A DNA stretch of 64,000 nucleotides from JALORV01 sp963791235 (GCA_963791235.1 CAWBRW010000029.1:558001-622000), one strand, 5' to 3'; positions 42,282-51,702 are shown, counted from the stretch's first letter. The notes: generated by a model from the letters alone, not told the origin. Translations and numbers: made by a program.

Positions 42282-42322
42282 TCGGAGCCCACCTCATGAC
42301 TCTCACTGTCGAAGGATCTCAG

Positions 42323-43165
42323 ATGACGGACAAGCTTTCCGCGCTTGCCGACTGCGCCTACCGCATCCGCCGCTACGCGCTGCGCATGGGCGAGGTGCAG
42401 GGACAGGGCTACATCGGCCAGGCGCTCGGCATGGCCGACGATCCTGGCCGTCGCCTACGGCCATGCGCTGAAGCTCCGGCCGGACGATCCCGAATGGGAG
42501 GGCCGCGACCGCTTCCTGCTGTCGCATCGGCCACTACGCGATCGCGCTCTACGCGGCGCTGATCGAGGCCGGCATCATCCCCGAAGAGGAACTGGAAACC
42601 TACGGCGGCGACGACAGCCGCCTGCCGATGTCCGGCATGGCGACCTACACGCCGGGCATGGAGATCTCCGGCGGCTCGCTGGGGCAGGGGCTGCCGATCG
42701 CGGTCGGCATGGCGCTCGGCCTGCGCCAGAAGGGCAACCCGGCCTTCGTCTACAACTGCATGTCCGACGGCGAGCTCGACGAAGGCTCGACCTGGGAGGC
42801 GGCGATGTCGGCGCAGCCACTTCAACTCGACAACCTGATCACGCTGGTCGACATCAACAACCAGCAGGCCGACGGTCCATCGACCAAGGTGCTGGGCTTC
42901 GAGCCGCTGGTGGACAAGTGGGCGGCGTTCGGCTGGCACGTGCAGCGCGTCGACGGCAACGACCTGCCGGCGGTGCTCGCCGCCTTCGACAAGGCGCGCA
43001 ACCTGGCGCAGCCGCAGCCGCGCGTGATCCTGTTCGACACGAAGATGGGCAAGGGCGTGCCCTTCCTCGAAGCGCGCGAGAAGAACCACTTCATGCGCGT
43101 CGGCCGCCGCCGAGTGGCAGCACGCGATCGAACTGCTGGATGCCGCGCAAGCGGCGAGGAGCTGA
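42323..43165 (+). pseudogene. transketolase N-terminal subunit, three apparent frameshifts
   Basis: Conceptual protein (about 280 aa): MTDKLSALADCAYRI..GYIGQALGMAD, then +1 at 42440, ILAVAYGHALKLRPDDPEWE..FLLS, then +1 at 42525, IGHYAIALYAALIEAGIIPE, the ThDP-binding stretch CMSDGELDEGSTWEAAMSA, and +1 near 43102-43111 before EWQHAIELLDAAQAARS and stop. Each extra base is inferred from the conserved sequence that continues in the next frame. ATG 42323 has AAGGA 7 nt upstream. Split (tktA/tktB-like) transketolases bind ThDP with this half. Either a decaying gene, redundant with the intact transketolase at 47.1 kb, or consensus errors in the sequence. Confidence 0.75.
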
Positions 43166-43168
43166 ACC

Positions 43169-44168
43169 ATGAGCACCGTCGCAGACGCAAGCCGCGCCTG
43201 AAGACCTCGGCGATGATCGCCTCGATCGCCGGCGAGGGACAGCGCACGCGTCCGGCTCCGTTCGGCAATGCGCTGGTCGAACTGGCACGCCGCGGCCCGA
43301 AGTCGTCGGCATGACCGCCGACCTGGCCAAGTACACCGACATGCACATCTTCGCGCAGGCATTCCCCGAGCGCTTCTTCCAGATGGGCATGGCCGAGCAG
43401 CTGCTGATGGGCGCCGCCGGCGGCATGGCCAAGGAAGGCTTCATCCCGTTCGCCACGACCTATGCGGTGTTCGCCACGCGCCGCGCCTATGACTTCATCC
43501 ATCAGGTGATCGCCGAGGAAAACCTCAACGTCAAGATCGTCTGCGCACTGCCCGGCCTGACCACCGGCTACGGTCCGAGCCACCAGGCCACCGAGGACCT
43601 CGCGATTTTCCGCGGCATGCCGAACCTGACGATCATCGATCCGTGCGATGCGGTCGACATCGAGCAGGCGGTGCCGGCGATGGCCGCGCACAACGGGCCG
43701 GTGTACATGCGCCTGCTGCGCGGCCAGGTGCCGGTGGTGCTCGACGAATACGACTACACGTTCGAACTCGGCAAGGCCAAGCTGCTGCGCGACGGCAAGG
43801 ACGCGCTGATCATCTCGAGCGGCTTCATGACGATGCGCGCGCTGGAGACGGTCGAGAAGCTGCGGGCCGACAGCGTCGACGTCGGCGTGCTGCACGTGCC
43901 GACGATCAAGCCGCTCGACGAGGAGACGATCGTGCGCGAAGCCGGCCGCAGCGGGCGCCTCGTGATCGTCGCCGAGAACCACTCGATCGTCGGCGGGCTG
44001 GGCGAAGCCGTCGCCGGCGTGCTGTTGCGCGCCGGTGTCACGCCGCCGTTCCGCCAGATCGCGCTGCCCGACGCCTTCCTCGACGCCGGCGCGCTGCCGA
44101 CGCTGCACGACAAGTACGGCATTTCCACCGTTGCCATGACCCAGTCCATCAAGGGCTGGCTGAACTGA
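43169..44168 (+). pseudogene. transketolase C-terminal subunit, two apparent frameshifts
   Basis: Begins MSTVADASR 3 bp after the N-subunit stop. A missing base near 43196 is needed to reach LKTSAMIASIAGEGQRTR, and another near 43294 to reach PEVVGMTADLAKYTDM. From 43296 to the stop the frame is intact: QAFPERFFQMGMAEQLL, AGGMAKEGFIPFATTYAVFA, GLTTGYGPSHQATEDLA, and the C-terminal domain IVAENHSIVGGLGEAVAG. Pyrimidine-binding and C-terminal domains of a split transketolase. An internal ATG at 43311 could still give a shortened product. Confidence 0.75.
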
Positions 44169-44234
44169 TCCACAGAGGCGACATCGCCGCACAGCGCAGT
44201 CGCCCAATTCTCACTTCAACCCAGGAGACTTCCC

Positions 44235-45209
44235 ATGAAATTCACTTCGCTTCTGGCCGCTGCCGCGCTCACGCTCGCGGCCGGCACTCCATTCGCCCAG
44301 ACCAAGCTCACACTCGGCCACGGCGCCGCGCCGGGCAACCCGCGCCATGAAGCTGCAGTGGCCTTCGCCAACGCCGTCAAGCAGAAGAGCGGCGGCAAGA
44401 TCGAAGTGCAGGTGGCGCCCTCCGCACAGCTCGGCGACGACGCCGCGATGCTGACCGCGCTGCGCTCCGGCTCGCTCGACATGTCCGCCAACAGCCAGGG
44501 CGCGACGGCCACCATCGTGCCCGAGTACGCCGCGTTCGGCATGCCGTTCCTGTTCTCCGATCCGGCGGCGGCGTTCAAGCTGCTCGACGGACCGCTCGGC
44601 AAGGAACTCGCCGAAAAGTCGGCGGCGAAGAACCTCGTCGTGCTCGGCTACTGGGACAACGGCATTCGCCACGTGTCCAACAGCAAGCGCCCGGTCCTGA
44701 CGCCTGCCGACATGAAGGGGCTGAAGATCCGCACGCCGCCGGACGCAGTGACGATCGACATCATGACGGCGCTCGGTGCCGAGACGCAGCAGATCAAGTT
44801 CGCCGAGCTGTACGTCGCCCTGCAGCAGGGCGTGGTCGACGGCCAGGAGAACCCGCTTGCCAACGTCGATGCCTCCAAGCTCTACGAAGTCCAGAAGTTC
44901 ATCTCGCTGACCGGCCACAAGTTCGAAATGACGCCGCTGCTGATCAGCAAGCGCACCTGGGATCGTCTGTCCGAAGCCGACCGCAAGATCCTCATGGAAG
45001 CCGCCAACGAAGCGACGGCCGTGCAGCGCAGGCTGTCGAAAGAAGCGGACGATCGCCTCCTGATCGAACTGCCGAAGAAGGGCGTGAAGATCGACAAGGT
45101 CGACCAGTCGCAGTTTGCCAAGGCGACCGAGTCGGTGACGGCCAAGTGGACCAGCGGGCCGATCGGCGACTACGTCAAGAAGGTCGTCGCCGCAGCGCGC
45201 GTCAAATAA
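44235..45209 (+). CDS. dctP: TRAP transporter substrate-binding protein (DctP)
   Basis: 324 aa, signal peptide residues 1-22 (ALTLAAGTPFAQ). DctP pattern: LGHGAAPGNPRHEAAVAFANAVKQKSGGKIEV, and MKGLKIRTPPDAV with the conserved Arg that holds a substrate carboxylate, then GVVDGQENPLANV. Binds an organic acid in the periplasm for DctQM. AGGAG precedes the ATG. The neighbourhood (glycerate/hydroxypyruvate enzymes) suggests a small hydroxy or sugar acid. Confidence 0.9.
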   Translation: MKFTSLLAAAALTLAAGTPFAQTKLTLGHGAAPGNPRHEAAVAFANAVKQKSGGKIEVQVAPSAQLGDDAAMLTALRSGSLDMSANSQGATATIVPEYAAFGMPFLFSDPAAAFKLLDGPLGKELAEKSAAKNLVVLGYWDNGIRHVSNSKRPVLTPADMKGLKIRTPPDAVTIDIMTALGAETQQIKFAELYVALQQGVVDGQENPLANVDASKLYEVQKFISLTGHKFEMTPLLISKRTWDRLSEADRKILMEAANEATAVQRRLSKEADDRLLIELPKKGVKIDKVDQSQFAKATESVTAKWTSGPIGDYVKKVVAAARVK

Positions 45210-45234
45210 GAACAAGCGGAACACCCGCGTAAAC

Positions 45235-45262
45235 GGCGGGCCGGCCACGGGCCGGACCCGCC
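45235..45262 (+). other. stable stem-loop between dctP and dctQ
   Basis: GGCGGGCCGGCC-ACG-GGCCGG-A-CCCGCC: 12-bp GC stem with one bulged base in the 73-bp gap. Likely a partial attenuator or 3' protector giving more DctP than DctQM, like the stems after aapJ. Confidence 0.6.
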
Positions 45263-45282
45263 CCATCCCAAAGGAGACAACC

Positions 45283-45786
45283 ATGGCATCCGTGTTTGCG
45301 GGGCGGCTCAGTCGCGGCATCGCGTGGGTGTGCGCCTCGATCCTCTACATCACGTTCGGCGCGATCTTTTTCATTCTCTGCTCCGACGTGTTCCTGCGTT
45401 ACTTCGCCGGCTCCAGTTTGCGCTGGGCTTCCGAGATCCCGGAGCTGCTGTTCCCGTGGCTCGTGATGGCCGGCGTCGTCCTCGCTGCGCAGCATGGCGC
45501 GCACATCGCGACGACCTTTCTCGCCGACGCAGTGCACGGAAAGGCGCGGCGCGTGATCACCAGCGTCGGGCATGTGGCAATCATCGCCGCCTACAGCTTG
45601 CTGGCCCTGGTCACCGCGCAGGCGATCCCGATCGTCGCCGACGAGCGTTCTGCAATTCTCGGCGTGCCCGGATCCGTCACCTACATCTGCCTGTTTATCG
45701 GTTTCGTGCTGATTGCACTGGTCCACCTCGGCGAGCTGCTGCACTGGAGCGACGAGCGTCACGAGCAAGTCACGGGAGCCTTCTGA
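45283..45786 (+). CDS. dctQ: TRAP transporter small permease (DctQ)
   Basis: 167 aa, four membrane helices. YITFGAIFFILCSDVFLRYFAGSSLRWASEIPELLFPWLVM is the DctQ pattern (R-Y..., ..W..E......W..F..). Works with DctM to move substrate with a sodium or proton gradient. AAAGGAG precedes the ATG. Its TGA overlaps the dctM ATG by 1 nt (TGATG). Confidence 0.88.
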   Translation: MASVFAGRLSRGIAWVCASILYITFGAIFFILCSDVFLRYFAGSSLRWASEIPELLFPWLVMAGVVLAAQHGAHIATTFLADAVHGKARRVITSVGHVAIIAAYSLLALVTAQAIPIVADERSAILGVPGSVTYICLFIGFVLIALVHLGELLHWSDERHEQVTGAF

Positions 45787-47046
45787 TGAGCGCCGTCGCA
45801 TTCCTCATATTTGCACTGGCCGCGATTGCGGCGATTCCGATTGCCCATGCACTCGTGCTGGCCGCCATCGGCGGCGTCCTCGTCTCCGACCGCGTTCCGC
45901 TGAGCCTCGTCGTCGAACAGATGGTGTCGCAGGTGCAGAGCTTTCCGCTGATCGCGATTCCATTCTTCATCCTGACCGGTGCGTTGATGATGGGCGGTCG
46001 CCTCGGCAAGACGTTGATCGATCTGCTGACGACGCTGATCGGCCGCTTTCACGGCGGCCCGGCGCAAGTGGGCGTGCTGTCGTCGACGCTTTTTGGTGGC
46101 GTCTCGGGCTCGGCGGTGGCCGACGCGTCCGCCATCGGCTCGATGCTGATCCCCTGGCAGAAGAAGCTCGGCTACCCGGGTGGGTTCTCTGCCGCCACGC
46201 TGGCCTCTGCGGCAACGATCGACATCCTGATCCCGCCGTCGATTCCCCTGATCATTTTTGCGCTCGCCTCCGGCGCGTCGATCGGTGCGCTGTTCCTGGC
46301 GGGCATTCTGCCGGGCCTGATGCTCTGCTTCGGCTTCATGGCGGTGTGCTACTTCGTCGGTCGCATCAAGAACTATCCGCGCGAGACGCGGCCGATCAGC
46401 GTGAAGCTCGTCCTCAAGCGAAATCGGCTACGCCTCGCCGGCACTGCTGCTGCCCGTCATCATCATCGTCTTCCTGCGGTTCGGCATCGCGACGCCGACC
46501 GAGGTCAGCGTCATCAGCACGCTCTACGCGGGTGTCGTCTCGGCGCTGTTGTATCGCGACATGACGCTCGCGCGGATCAAGGCAGCCGTGCTGGAATCCG
46601 GACTCGCGACCGGTGTCGTGCTGCTCGTCATCATGGCGTCAAGCGCGATGGGCTGGATCATCACGTTCGAGCAGCTGCCGGTGGCATTCGCCGAATTCGC
46701 GAAGAACACGCTGCAGGATCCCTGGCTCATCATCCTCGCCATGAACCTGATCATGCTGGTCGCCGGCATGTTCATCGACCTGCCGGCCGCCGTGCTGCTA
46801 CTGACGCCGATCTTCGTTCCCCTGGCGGCAATGGCGGGTATGGACACCGTGCAACTCGGCGTGATGATGGTCGTCAACCTGGCCATCGGCCTGTACACAC
46901 CGCCGGTCGGCACGACGCTCTTCATCACCAGCTCGATCGCCAAGGTCAAGATCGGCGAAACCGTGCGGGCGATGACGCCGTTCTACCTGGTGGCGCTTGC
47001 CGTGCTCCTGCTAATGAGCTACGTGCCGGCGCTGACGATTCGCTAG
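45786..47046 (+). pseudogene. dctM: TRAP transporter large permease (DctM), one apparent frameshift
   Basis: Conceptual product about 419 aa with some 11-12 helices. Frame one gives MSAVAFLIFALAAIAAIP through GGVSGSAVADASAIGSMLIP and IDILIPPSIPLIIFALASG, both DctM hallmarks, to SVKLVLK (46418). One extra base at 46419 then shifts to EIGYASPALLLPVIIIVFL and continues to GLYTPPVGTTLFITSSIAKV and the stop. Without the shift the first frame runs on in non-DctM sequence. An inactive or mis-sequenced gene; the rest of the TRAP system is intact. Confidence 0.8.
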
Positions 47047-47071
47047 TCCGGACTTTCGAACGGGATACGTC

Positions 47072-49099
47072 ATGAGCACCATCGAAGCCACCAAGGCGCC
47101 AGTGCAGGCCAGCGTCGATCTGCAGCGCCTGGCCCATGCGATCCGCTTCGTCTCGATCGACGCGATCGTGCGCGCCACCGAGGGCCACCAGGGCGTGCCG
47201 CTCGGCATGGCGGAGATCGCCACCGCGCTTTTCACCCGGCACCTGAAGTTCAATCCGGCCGATCCGACCTGGCCGGACCGCGACCGCTTCGTGCTGTCCA
47301 ACGGCCACGGATCGATGCTGCTGTTCTCGCTGCTGTACCTGACCGGTTACGAGCAGATTTCGCTCGACCAGATCAAGACCTTCCGTGAGCTCGGTTCGCA
47401 CTGCGAAGGTCATCCGGAATTCGATCCGGCGAGCGGCATCGAGGTGACGACCGGACCGCTCGGGCAGGGCATCGCCAACGCCTTCGGCATGGCGGTCGCC
47501 GAGTCCTACCTGAACGCGCGCTTCGGTGCCGGCCTGGTGGATCACTACACCTATGCCTTCGTCGGCGATGGCTGCCTGCAGGAGGGCATCGGCCAGGAGA
47601 TGATCTCGCTGGCCGGGCACCTGCGGCTCGGGAAGCTCGTCCTCTTCTGGGACGACAACCGCATCACCGACGATGGCAGCACGACGCTGTCGATCAGCGA
47701 GGACGTCGCCGCTCGCTTTCGCGTCGCCGACTGGCACGTGGTCGAGGTCGACGGCCACGACCTTGAAGCCGTGTCGGACGCGATTGTCGCAGCGAAGAAG
47801 GACCCGCGGCCGTCGATGATCGCCTGCCGCACGGTGATTGCGAAGGGCATCGCGCGCCTGCAGGGGCAGCGCGGTGGTCACAGCGGGCGACTGCATCCGG
47901 AAGACGCTGCAGCGGCCCGGCAGGCGCTGGACTGGCCGCATCCTTCCTTCGAGGTACCCGCAGACGTCCTCGGTGCGTGGCGTGCCGCCGGGCACCGCAG
48001 CGATCGCGAACACGCTGCATGGGCCAAGCGCGTGTCTGCACTGCCGGCTGCCGAGCGCGACGAGTTCGAGCGCGTGCTGCGCGGCGAACTGCCTGCCGGC
48101 TGGCGCGAGGTGCTGCTCGACTACAAGCGGCGCGCCGTGAACGCGGGCAAACCGCAGGGCGGGATCATGATCTCCGCAGAGATCAACGATCTTCTGACCG
48201 ATGTGCTGCCCGAGCGCATCGTGGCCTGCGCCGACCTCGAGGCGCCGACCAGCCACAAGCGCCGGCTGCAGGCGTTCACCGCAAACGACCGGAGCGGCGC
48301 CTACGTCCACTGCGGCGTGCGCGAGCACGTGATGGGCGCGATGGCCAACGGCATGGCGGCACACGGCGGCGTCATCCCGCTGGCCGTCACCTACCTTCCG
48401 TTCGCCGACTACGAGCGCCCCGCGATGCGCATGGCGGCGCTGATGGGGCTGCCGGTGAAGTTCGTTTTCAGCCACGACTCGATCGGCGTCGGCAAGAACG
48501 GGCCGACGCATCAGCCGGTCGAGATCCTTGCTTCGCTGCGCGCGATGCCCAACATGCTGGTGTTGCGACCGGCGGACGCCGTCGAAGCGGCCGAGTGTTG
48601 GGAGATCGCGCTCGAGCACCGCACGGGGCCGGTGAGCCTGGTGTTCGCGCGGCAGGAACTGCCGCTCGTGCGCAGCACCAGTGGTGATGCAAACCTCTCA
48701 CGTCGGGGCGCCTACGTGCTGGCCGAAGGCGAAGGCACGGCGCGGCAGGTGACGCTGCTTGCGACGGGCTCTGAAGTCACGCTCGCTGTGCAGGCGCGTT
48801 TGCGTCTTCAGGCCGAAGGCATCGCGACCGCGGTCGTGTCGATGCCGTCGTGGGAATTGTTCGAACAGCAGGAACCGGCCTATCGCGCCGCGACGCTGGG
48901 ACAGGGTTGCGTGCGGGTCGGTGTTGAAGCGGCATTGCGCTTCGGCTGGGATCGCTACCTCGGCGAGCAGGGCGGCTTCGTCGGCATGACCGGCTTCGGT
49001 GCTTCGGGCCCGGCCGATACGCTGTACGAGCACTTCGGCATCACGCCGGCGGCGATCGTGGCCGAAGCGAAGCGCTGTCTCCGGCAGCGGCACTTATAG
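47072..49099 (+). CDS. transketolase, single-chain
   Basis: 675 aa. All transketolase parts: RATEGHQGVPLGMAEIATALF, LSNGHGSMLLFSLLYLTGY (catalytic His region), TTGPLGQGIANAFGMAVAE, ThDP motif GDGCLQEGIGQEMISLAGHL...WDDN, pyrimidine domain FTANDRSGAYVHCGVREHVMG, SHDSIGVGKNGPTHQPVE and C-terminal domain. Moves two-carbon units between sugars; hydroxypyruvate is a good donor, which fits the downstream reductase gene. Intact beside the broken split copy. ATG at 47072, 25 bp after dctM. Confidence 0.93.
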   Translation: MSTIEATKAPVQASVDLQRLAHAIRFVSIDAIVRATEGHQGVPLGMAEIATALFTRHLKFNPADPTWPDRDRFVLSNGHGSMLLFSLLYLTGYEQISLDQIKTFRELGSHCEGHPEFDPASGIEVTTGPLGQGIANAFGMAVAESYLNARFGAGLVDHYTYAFVGDGCLQEGIGQEMISLAGHLRLGKLVLFWDDNRITDDGSTTLSISEDVAARFRVADWHVVEVDGHDLEAVSDAIVAAKKDPRPSMIACRTVIAKGIARLQGQRGGHSGRLHPEDAAAARQALDWPHPSFEVPADVLGAWRAAGHRSDREHAAWAKRVSALPAAERDEFERVLRGELPAGWREVLLDYKRRAVNAGKPQGGIMISAEINDLLTDVLPERIVACADLEAPTSHKRRLQAFTANDRSGAYVHCGVREHVMGAMANGMAAHGGVIPLAVTYLPFADYERPAMRMAALMGLPVKFVFSHDSIGVGKNGPTHQPVEILASLRAMPNMLVLRPADAVEAAECWEIALEHRTGPVSLVFARQELPLVRSTSGDANLSRRGAYVLAEGEGTARQVTLLATGSEVTLAVQARLRLQAEGIATAVVSMPSWELFEQQEPAYRAATLGQGCVRVGVEAALRFGWDRYLGEQGGFVGMTGFGASGPADTLYEHFGITPAAIVAEAKRCLRQRHL

Positions 49100-49110
49100 C
49101 GGGGTCAGTT

Positions 49111-50076
49111 ATGCAAAGGATCGTCTTCCTCGACCGCTCCACGATCGCGCCGCAGATCAGACTGCGGCGGCCGGTCTTCGAGCACCAGCTGGTCGAGCAC
49201 GCGAACACGCAGCCCGACGAGGTCGTCGCACGGCTGAAGGGTGCAACGGTGGCGATCCTCAACAAGGTGCCGATGCCGGCGGTCGTCCTCCAGCAATTGC
49301 CGGATCTGCGGCTGATCGCGGTGGCAGCAACCGGCACCGACTGCGTCGACAAGACGTACTGCGAGGCGCACGGCATCGCGGTGTCGAACATCCGCGGCTA
49401 TGCAGTGAACACCGTGCCGGAGCACGCGTTCGCGCTCATCTTCGCGCTGCGCCGGAACGTCGTCGCTTACCGCGAGGATGTCATCGCCGGCCGCTGGCAG
49501 GAGTCGGGCCAGTTCTGCTTCTTTGACCACCCGATCCACGATCTCGCGGGCGCTCGTCTGGGGATCATCGGCGAGGGGGTGCTCGGACAGCGTGTCGCGG
49601 AGATCGCGCGCGCGCTCGGAATGGTGCCGATGTTCGCCGCCCACAAGGGCCGCAGCGGGCTGGGCCCGCTCTATACGCCCTGGCAGGAAGTGCTGGAAAC
49701 GAGCGACATCATCACGCTGCACTCGCCGCTGACGCCTGAAACCCGCAACATGATCGCGATGCCCGAGTTCCGCGCGATGAAGAAGCGGCCGTTGCTCATC
49801 AATACGGCACGCGGCGGCCTCGTCGACGAAGCAGACCTCGTGCGTGCGCTCGATGAGGGTCTGATCAGCGGCGCGGGCTTTGACGTCGTCACTGGCGAGC
49901 CGCCGTCATCCGACAATCCGCTAATGCGCGCAGCGAAACGGCCCAATGTCATCGTGACACCGCATGTCGCCTGGGCCTCGGACGAGGCCCAGCAGGCTCT
50001 GGCCGACCAGCTGATGGACAACGTCGAGAACTTCGTCGCTGGCCGGCCCAGCAATCTTGTGCGGGGTGCGTTCTAG
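49111..50076 (+). CDS. D-2-hydroxyacid dehydrogenase (glycerate dehydrogenase/hydroxypyruvate reductase)
   Basis: 321 aa. NAD site LGIIGEGVLGQRVAEIARALG (GxGxxG), catalytic Arg in INTARGGLVDEADL, Glu in FDVVTGEPPS and His in VTPHVAWASDE. LIAVAATGTDCVDKTYCEAHGI and the segment NTVPEHAFALIFALRRN are typical of HprA-type glycerate dehydrogenases. Reduces hydroxypyruvate to D-glycerate, to be phosphorylated by the kinase encoded next. Its TAG stop (50074-50076) is made of a TA dinucleotide and the first G of a MITE-like insertion. Confidence 0.87.
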   Translation: MQRIVFLDRSTIAPQIRLRRPVFEHQLVEHANTQPDEVVARLKGATVAILNKVPMPAVVLQQLPDLRLIAVAATGTDCVDKTYCEAHGIAVSNIRGYAVNTVPEHAFALIFALRRNVVAYREDVIAGRWQESGQFCFFDHPIHDLAGARLGIIGEGVLGQRVAEIARALGMVPMFAAHKGRSGLGPLYTPWQEVLETSDIITLHSPLTPETRNMIAMPEFRAMKKRPLLINTARGGLVDEADLVRALDEGLISGAGFDVVTGEPPSSDNPLMRAAKRPNVIVTPHVAWASDEAQQALADQLMDNVENFVAGRPSNLVRGAF

Positions 50077-50342
50077 GGCCTGTTCACGCTAAAGCCGGGA
50101 GTGCGAAAGTGAATGGCGGGATGCAGTGCGAGGCGCCGCAAGCGCCGTTGGCTGATGCCAATCAGCGCAGCGGCAACGACGCAATGCGCCCGCCATTCAT
50201 TTTCCCTTCGGGTTGGGCCGAAATGCGGCATCTGCTTTGTCGGGCGGCTTGCGCAGGGGAGGTACCCTGCGCCGCACCGCCCTTCGCGCATCCATCCGCA
50301 TTGCGGCCCAACGCATCTCCCGCATTTAGCATGAACAGGCCC
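50076..50342. mobile_element. 267-bp MITE-like palindromic element with TA flanks
   Basis: Flanked by 29-nt terminal inverted repeats, 50073-50101 and 50317-50345 (CTAGGGCCTGTTCA.., 26 of 29 positions matching in inverse), with TA on both sides (50074-50075, 50343-50344) as a candidate target duplication. Inside are further inverted repeats: TGAATGGCGGG 50110-50120 with 50189-50199; GCTGAT-GCCA-ATCAGC around 50151-50166; a 17-nt arm starting GTTGGGCCG at 50212-50228 with 50296-50312 (one mismatch); GCGCAGGG 50251-50258 with 50265-50272. No coding potential for a transposase. It fills the 311-bp gap between the reductase and glycerate kinase genes. Confidence 0.75.
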
Positions 50343-50387
50343 TAGCTTGCGGCGCCGGTTTCCGCACCAGGCGCGGTAGATTTGCGT

Positions 50388-51692
50388 ATGTCCCTCGCTA
50401 AACCCGACCACATCGATCCGCTGACGCTGCTGCGCGCGAGTTTCGACGCCGCGGTGGCGGCCGCCGATCCGCTGCAGATACTGCAGCTCCACCTGCCGAC
50501 GCCGCCGGCGCGCGCGCTGGTCGTCGGTGCTGGCAAGGCCGCCGCGAGCATGGCGGTCGCCGTCGAGCGCGCCTGGCCCGAAGTCGCGCTCGACGGACTG
50601 GTCATCACCCGCTACGCGCACGGGCTGCCGACGCGGCACATCCGCGTCGTCGAGGCCGGGCACCCCGTGCCCGATGCCTCGGGCGAGTCCGCCACCGCGG
50701 AAATCCTCGCGCGCGCTTCCACGCTGCAGGCTGGCGACCTGCTGCTGGTGCTGGTTTCCGGCGGCGGCTCGAGCCTGCTCTCGCTGCCGGTGGCCGACGT
50801 CTCGATGGATGACCTCAAGCGCGTCACGCGCGACCTGCTCGCGAGCGGCGCACCGATCGAGCAGATGAATGTCGTGCGCAAGCACCTGTCGCGGATCGCC
50901 GGCGGACATCTGGCTGCGACCGCGACGGCGCGCGGTGCCACGGTCCTCGCGCTGATCGTCTCGGACGTCACCGGCGATGCGCCGGCCGACATTGCATCGG
51001 GGCCCTGTGCGGCCGATCCCAGCACGTATGTCGATGCGCTGGCCGTGCTGCGGCGCTGGAACGTCACGGCGCCGGCCAGTGTCGCTGCCTGGTTGGCCCG
51101 CGGCGAGCGCGGCGAAATCGCCGAGACACCCAAGCCCGGCGATCCGCGGCTGGCGGGCGTCGAGAATCGCATCATCGCGACCGCGCGCGGTTCGCTGCAA
51201 GCGGCCGCTGACGTGTTTCGCCGTGCCGGCGTCACGCCGGTGATTCTCGGCGACACGGTTACCGGCGAGGCGCGCGAGGTCGCGAAGGTCTATGCGGCGC
51301 TGGTGCGCGAGCTGCGTGCGCACGACGCACCGTTTGCGCGACCGGTCGCGCTGATCTCCGGTGGCGAGTGCACGGTCACGCTGTCCCCGGGAACGCGCGG
51401 CCGCGGCGGTCGCTGCAGCGAGTTCCTGCTGTCGCTGGCCGCGGAACTCGAGGCCATGCCGGGCGTGCACGCCCTGGCTGCCGACACCGACGGGATCGAC
51501 GGGAGCGAGGACAACGCCGGAGCATGGCTCGCTCCCGAAACCGCCACGCGTGCCGCGCGCCGCGGGATCACTGCCCGCGCAGCGCTCGACGCACACGACG
51601 CCTACGGATTCTTTGCCGCTGCCGACTCACTGATCGTGACAGGCCCGACGCGGACCAATATCAACGACTATCGCGCGATCCTGGTTACATGA
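50388..51692 (+). CDS. glycerate kinase, type 2 (MOFRL family)
   Basis: 434 aa. GckA/TtuD-type: RALVVGAGKAAASMAVAVE, VVEAGHPVPDASGESA, LVLVSGGGSSLLSLP, MNVVRKHLSRIAGGHLA, SDVTGDAPADIASGP, and the MOFRL C-terminal domain ISGGECTVTL...GRGGRCSEFLLSLA, DGIDGSEDNAGAW. Phosphorylates D-glycerate, usually to 2-phosphoglycerate. Ends the hydroxypyruvate-glycerate route. Start ATG 50388; ribosome site weak. Separated from the reductase gene by the MITE-like element. Confidence 0.92.
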   Translation: MSLAKPDHIDPLTLLRASFDAAVAAADPLQILQLHLPTPPARALVVGAGKAAASMAVAVERAWPEVALDGLVITRYAHGLPTRHIRVVEAGHPVPDASGESATAEILARASTLQAGDLLLVLVSGGGSSLLSLPVADVSMDDLKRVTRDLLASGAPIEQMNVVRKHLSRIAGGHLAATATARGATVLALIVSDVTGDAPADIASGPCAADPSTYVDALAVLRRWNVTAPASVAAWLARGERGEIAETPKPGDPRLAGVENRIIATARGSLQAAADVFRRAGVTPVILGDTVTGEAREVAKVYAALVRELRAHDAPFARPVALISGGECTVTLSPGTRGRGGRCSEFLLSLAAELEAMPGVHALAADTDGIDGSEDNAGAWLAPETATRAARRGITARAALDAHDAYGFFAAADSLIVTGPTRTNINDYRAILVT

Positions 51693-51702
51693 TCGAGCGC
51701 AC

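Noticed and set aside
45324..47075. 583-codon frame with a good DctM middle section
   Set aside because: Only 45786-46418 of it is DctM; the start lies in the wrong frame of dctQ and the end is off-frame after the indel at 46419, so it is not a fusion protein.
46946..48619. 557-codon open frame opposite the transketolase
   Set aside because: Antisense to conserved ThDP sequence; no recognisable domain.
50073..51596. 507-codon open frame opposite the glycerate kinase
   Set aside because: Runs from the MITE-like repeat across the antisense of a real gene; composition is that of a shadow frame.
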